NCBI GenBank assembly: GCA_022712475.1 | Contig: JALAGK010000596.1 | Span: 1-11,487 of the forward strand | Direction of reading: 5' to 3' | Length of the DNA stretch: 11,487 nucleotides | From: Enterobacteriaceae bacterium | GTDB taxonomy: Bacteria; Pseudomonadota; Gammaproteobacteria; Enterobacterales; Enterobacteriaceae | Part shown: positions 8,853 to 11,487 of the stretch, one piece after another | Layout of the letters: each line of letters opens with the position of its first letter | Position numbering within the stretch: position 1 is the first letter of the stretch | Made by a program: the position numbers and the translations under genes | Notes under the pieces: generated by a model | The model's database searches: none | Told to the model about the DNA's origin: nothing | What the model saw: only the letters and a program-made list of their open reading frames with translations

Positions 8853-10214
8853 TTACGCTTTTTGCACAGCTTTAGCGAGGCGCGGATCGTCGGGTTGCCG
8901 ACTGGCGCGGTATTTAATCATTAACGCCAGCGCGGACAGCACCGCTGGAATGGCCAGCAGCATAAAGATAGTGCGAAACGACAGCTGATGCTCAAGCAGC
9001 AACGCACCGCTGAATGCGCCGAGAATGCCGCCAAAGCGCCCGATGCCCAGCATCCAGGCAACCCCTGTGGCACGGCCATGGGTGGGGTAGAAACCGGCGG
9101 CCAGCGCAGGCATTGATGACTGTGCGCCGTTCATGATGGTGCCCGCGATAAATACCGCTATGCCCATCAGCACCAGGCTGCTGGTGGCAAACCCAATCAG
9201 GCAGACGAACACGCCTGTCAGTAAATAACCGATGGCGACGACTTTATTGGCGTTCAGACGGTCCATCAGCGCGCCGATAATCAGCACACCGATGCCGCCG
9301 CCGAGCGGGAACAGCGCAGTGATAACAGAGGCTTCGCGCAGGCTGGCACCGGTTTCGCGAATCAGTAGCGGCAGCCAGCTGGTCAGCATGTAGAAAATTA
9401 GCAGGCCCATAAAGTAGGTCAGGCACAGCATGACAGTACCGACCACATAGCGCGGTGAGAAAATCACGCCAATGGCCGATTTCACCTCATTCTCGGGCTG
9501 GCCGGTCTCATTGAGCACAAAATACGGATTTTGCGCCAGCGGGGCGATACGCTTAAGAATGGCAGCTATCTGCGCCTGCGGCTTATTGTGTACCACCAGG
9601 AAGCGTGCCGATTCAGGCAGCAAAAAAATCAACACCGCGGCCAGCATAAGCGGCATCACGCCGCCCAGAATGAGCACGCTCTGCCAGCCAAAGTGCGGAA
9701 TCAGCCAGGCGGAGATAAACCCACCCATTGAGGAGCCTATCGGGAAGCCCACAAACATCAGGTTAACCAGCAGCGCACGCCTGCGTTCAGGCGCGTATTC
9801 CGACATTAGTGTGGCCGCGTTTGGCATGGCGGCGCCCAGGCCAAGGCCGGTGAGAAAGCGCAGCAGCGCAAGCGAGTTTAGACTGGTAGCAAATGCCGTC
9901 AACAGGCTAAAACTGCCAAAGATAAAAATGGATAGTACGAGCACTTTCTTGCGCCCGATGCGGTCAGCCAGTGGCCCGGCAGTGAGCGCACCTACGGCAA
10001 GGCCTACCAGGGCGGCACTCATTACGGGGCCCAGATCGGCTTTTTGTACGCCCCATTCCTGCACCAGGTCTGAGGCGATAAAGGCAATAATGGCGGTGTC
10101 AAAGCCATCAATCGCGACAGTAATAAAGCACAGCGCGAGGATAAGCCACTGATAGCGGGAAAAGGGGCTATCGTTGATGAAGCGCTGAATGTCGATGCGA
10201 GTAGTATTATTCAT
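8853..10214 (-). CDS. PcaK-like MFS transporter (aromatic acid:H+ symporter family)
   Basis: This is a predicted 453-residue inner-membrane transporter with about 12 hydrophobic segments. It belongs to the major facilitator superfamily, as shown by the loop 2-3 motif GPLADRIGRKK (residues 80-90). The DGFD motif in the first membrane segment (residues 36-39) is the hallmark of the aromatic acid:H+ symporter branch, whose PcaK member takes up 4-hydroxybenzoate and protocatechuate. Stretches such as RFLTGLGLGAAMPNA, YAPERRRALLV and GRATGVAWMLGIGRFGGILGA agree closely with remembered Pseudomonas PcaK. ATG 10214 was chosen because AGGA lies eight bases upstream and PcaK also starts near here; the frame extends to an ATG at 10268, but that would place coding sequence over an inverted repeat. 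The actual substrate is unproven. No catabolic genes adjoin it, and E. coli K-12 lacks this gene between yiaG and yiaF. Confidence 0.9.
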   Translation of the reverse strand: MNNTTRIDIQRFINDSPFSRYQWLILALCFITVAIDGFDTAIIAFIASDLVQEWGVQKADLGPVMSAALVGLAVGALTAGPLADRIGRKKVLVLSIFIFGSFSLLTAFATSLNSLALLRFLTGLGLGAAMPNAATLMSEYAPERRRALLVNLMFVGFPIGSSMGGFISAWLIPHFGWQSVLILGGVMPLMLAAVLIFLLPESARFLVVHNKPQAQIAAILKRIAPLAQNPYFVLNETGQPENEVKSAIGVIFSPRYVVGTVMLCLTYFMGLLIFYMLTSWLPLLIRETGASLREASVITALFPLGGGIGVLIIGALMDRLNANKVVAIGYLLTGVFVCLIGFATSSLVLMGIAVFIAGTIMNGAQSSMPALAAGFYPTHGRATGVAWMLGIGRFGGILGAFSGALLLEHQLSFRTIFMLLAIPAVLSALALMIKYRASRQPDDPRLAKAVQKA

Positions 10215-10253
10215 CGGGCCGTTCCTGCTCTGGTGCGGTTGCGGTGATATTGT

Positions 10254-10283
10254 GCGATTAACGCACAAAGTGTCGTTAATCGC
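10254..10283. promoter_or_regulatory. Large inverted repeat upstream of the PcaK-like gene
   Basis: GCGATTAACG (10254-10263) and CGTTAATCGC (10274-10283) are perfect reverse complements separated by exactly 10 bp, so the two half-sites lie on the same DNA face. It starts 40 bp upstream of the transporter start codon. No T-run follows, so an operator is more likely than a terminator. The cognate protein is not identifiable from this window. Confidence 0.65.
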
Positions 10284-10383
10284 TCTTTAATCAAAGCAGA
10301 GCGCGGTCAGCCGGGCAATCCTGCCACCGTGTGTTAGTGTGCGATAATCGTACTCTTTAGCGGCGATGGCGGCGTCTTCGTTA

Positions 10384-10471
10384 GTTAACGTCCTTAGAAT
10401 CAATGTATTAACGATATATCCGGCGGTATGATTAACAGCCAATTTTGTGACTGGATTAACACGGCATTAAC
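10384..10471 (+). repeat. Spaced direct repeats of (A/G)TTAAC
   Basis: The pentamer TTAAC occurs at 10385, 10408, 10432, 10456 and 10467 on the plus strand, at intervals of 23, 24, 24 and 11 bp. Four of the five are ATTAAC. The same core, ATTAACG, forms the arms of the inverted repeat at 10254-10283. The last two copies overlap the candidate yiaF promoter. Confidence 0.55.
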
Positions 10472-10473
10472 AT
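10445..10473 (+). promoter_or_regulatory. Candidate yiaF promoter
   Basis: TTGTGA (10445-10450) and TAACAT (10468-10473) are spaced by 17 bp, giving a leader of about 100 bases. One ATTAAC motif lies in the spacer and another overlaps the -10, so a protein bound there would probably affect yiaF. Confidence 0.45.
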
Positions 10474-10584
10474 GCTGACGGCAACGAAAAATCTGTATCG
10501 AGTCTATCCTGCGACACGTTGTTGGACTATTCTTGTCAGCGTTAAAGCACGGCCGTGCGTCCCTTGTTGAAAGGAGTAAAAATG

Positions 10585-11295
10585 ATGGTGACAGGTAAGT
10601 CCTTGTCCCGCTGGTTTGCGCCGTTTATGGCGCTCTTTGTGGTGGTTATCCTGAGTGGCTGTTTTGATAAAGAAGGCGATCAGCGCAAGGCGTTTATCAG
10701 CTTTTTGCAAAATACCGCGATGCGCAGCGGCGAGCGTCTGCCCACCCTGACAGCAGATCAGAAGAAGCAGTTTGGGCCATTTGCCTCTGACTATGCCATT
10801 CTTTATGGCTTCTCTCGTCAGTTGAATCAGGCGCTGGATAACGGTGTTAAACCGGTTGTCGACAGCGTTAACGCGATTCGCGTGCCGCAGGACTATATGA
10901 CCCAGCGCGAGCCGTTGCGTCAGATTAGCGGTGGCTTAGGTATTCTCAGCCAGCAGATTGAAAGCGCGAAAATGCAGGCTGACAGTACGCGCTCCAGCCT
11001 TAAGCAGCCGGATGACCTGAAAAAAGCGTTTGATGCGGCGTATGAGAAAATCGTCACTGGCCCGGCGAATGCCATGCAGCCGCTCATCCCGGCGGCACAG
11101 ACCTTAACCCAGCAACTGGTGCAGGTCGGTGATTTTGTTGCCCAGCAGGGTACGCGCGTAAGCTTTGTGGCTGACGGCATCCAGTTCCCAACCAGCCAGC
11201 AGGCGAGCCAGTACAACAGCCTGATTGGCCCGCTGTCGGCGCAGCATCAGGCCTTTAACCAGGCTTACGGCGCGCTGATGGATTCAGTGAAGTAA
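10585..11295 (+). CDS. yiaF: YiaF, DUF3053 lipoprotein
   Basis: This encodes a 236-residue predicted lipoprotein of unknown function, the same length as remembered E. coli YiaF and closely similar (SGCFDKEGDQRKAFI, GERLPTLTADQKKQFGPF, FPTSQQAS). The signal peptide covers residues 1-25, with a lipobox LSGC and Cys26 as the lipidated residue; the next residue is Phe rather than Asp, which favours the outer membrane by the Lol rule. The rest is largely helical and Gln/Ala-rich without membrane segments. ATG 10585 was preferred because it aligns with the E. coli start (MATGKS) and has AAGGAG eight bases upstream; the adjacent ATG 10582 is equally usable. It diverges from the PcaK-like gene and is followed by a GC-rich hairpin. 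Confidence 0.93.
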   Translation: MVTGKSLSRWFAPFMALFVVVILSGCFDKEGDQRKAFISFLQNTAMRSGERLPTLTADQKKQFGPFASDYAILYGFSRQLNQALDNGVKPVVDSVNAIRVPQDYMTQREPLRQISGGLGILSQQIESAKMQADSTRSSLKQPDDLKKAFDAAYEKIVTGPANAMQPLIPAAQTLTQQLVQVGDFVAQQGTRVSFVADGIQFPTSQQASQYNSLIGPLSAQHQAFNQAYGALMDSVK

Positions 11296-11303
11296 CCCCT
11301 TTT

Positions 11304-11323
11304 CCCCCGCCGCCCGGCGGGGG
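11304..11323 (+). terminator. GC-rich hairpin after yiaF
   Basis: CCCCCGCC (11304-11311) and GGCGGGGG (11316-11323) form a perfect eight-pair stem with a four-base loop, eight bases past the yiaF stop. Only ATGTTTA follows, so the U-tract is poor, but the stem is very stable and a terminator role is likely. Confidence 0.65.
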
Positions 11324-11368
11324 ATGTTTATGCCCACTCTTCTTGAATTCTCCGTCACTTTCCGTAGC

Positions 11369-11445
11369 CTGACTTCTGACTTCTGACTTCTGACTTCTGA
11401 ATTCTGAATTATGAATTATGACTTATCACTTATGACTTATGAAGA
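11369..11445 (+). repeat. Heptanucleotide tandem repeat array, about 11 units
   Basis: Ten complete 7-bp units and part of an eleventh run without interruption. Four are CTGACTT (11369-11396), two are CTGAATT (11397-11410), then ATGAATT, ATGACTT, ATCACTT and ATGACTT, with the partial unit ATGAAGA at 11439. Variation is almost confined to the first and fifth bases (C or A). The array lies downstream of the yiaF terminator, and no gene was recognised between 11324 and the window end. Confidence 0.9.
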
Positions 11446-11487
11446 ACGAAGTTAACTGCACAGAATTGCGTATGGAGATTAGACACA

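Larger units (their letters stand above)
10284..10584. promoter_or_regulatory. Transporter-yiaF divergent region
   Basis: This non-coding gap of about 300 bp carries the spaced TTAAC motifs (10384-10471), a candidate yiaF promoter (10445-10473) and the yiaF ribosome binding site AAGGAG (10571-10576). On the minus strand TTGATT (complement of 10291-10296) could be a -35 for the transporter, but no matching -10 was found. Confidence 0.5.

Noticed and set aside
9472..10152. A 226-codon plus-strand frame opposite the transporter
   Set aside because: It is a shadow of the clear membrane protein on the other strand, Ser/Arg/Pro-rich with no domain or ribosome binding site.
10215..10268. An 18-residue N-terminal extension of the transporter
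   Set aside because: The downstream ATG has a good ribosome binding site and family-like N-terminus, and the extension overlaps an inverted repeat that looks regulatory.
11369..11445. CRISPR array
   Set aside because: The units are only 7 bp and contiguous, with no spacers and no cas genes, so it is a simple tandem repeat.

Overview
The window is chromosomal DNA from a member of the Enterobacteriaceae. The evidence is a block of genes that match, by remembered protein sequence, the E. coli region around glyQS: wecH (yiaH), ysaB, glyQ, glyS, then yiaG and yiaF. I cannot fix the genus. It is not laid out like E. coli K-12, because two sets of genes sit where K-12 has others.

Layout. 1-297 (-) is the 5' part of wecH, cut by the window edge. 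472-783 (+) is the small lipoprotein gene ysaB. 911-3904 (+) is glyQ-glyS, encoding the alpha and beta subunits of glycyl-tRNA synthetase, closed by a strong terminator. 4044-8285 is a complete beta-glucoside cluster: the LacI-type repressor ascG (-) diverges from ascF (PTS IIBC) and ascB (6-phospho-beta-glucosidase) (+). Between them are a promoter, an AscG-type operator and a leader hairpin. 8331-8618 (-) is yiaG, a small HTH protein. 8853-10214 (-) is a PcaK-like aromatic-acid transporter with its own terminator. 10585-11295 (+) is yiaF, a DUF3053 lipoprotein. The right end holds a heptanucleotide tandem repeat array.

How the genes work together. GlyQ and GlyS form one enzyme. AscF imports and phosphorylates aryl-beta-glucosides or cellobiose, AscB hydrolyses the phosphorylated sugar, and AscG probably represses the pair through an operator at 5246-5259. 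The transporter stands alone, with no aromatic catabolic genes in view. It is preceded by a 10-bp-arm inverted repeat, and the wider transporter/yiaF intergenic region carries spaced copies of the same ATTAAC core, which suggests an unidentified regulator.

Novelty. I see no wholly new multi-gene system. The less ordinary points are the asc operon occupying the glyS-yiaG interval where K-12 keeps hokA and cspA, the orphan PcaK-like gene, the ATTAAC site cluster, and the heptamer array. Family and synteny statements rest on remembered sequences; no database search was run.
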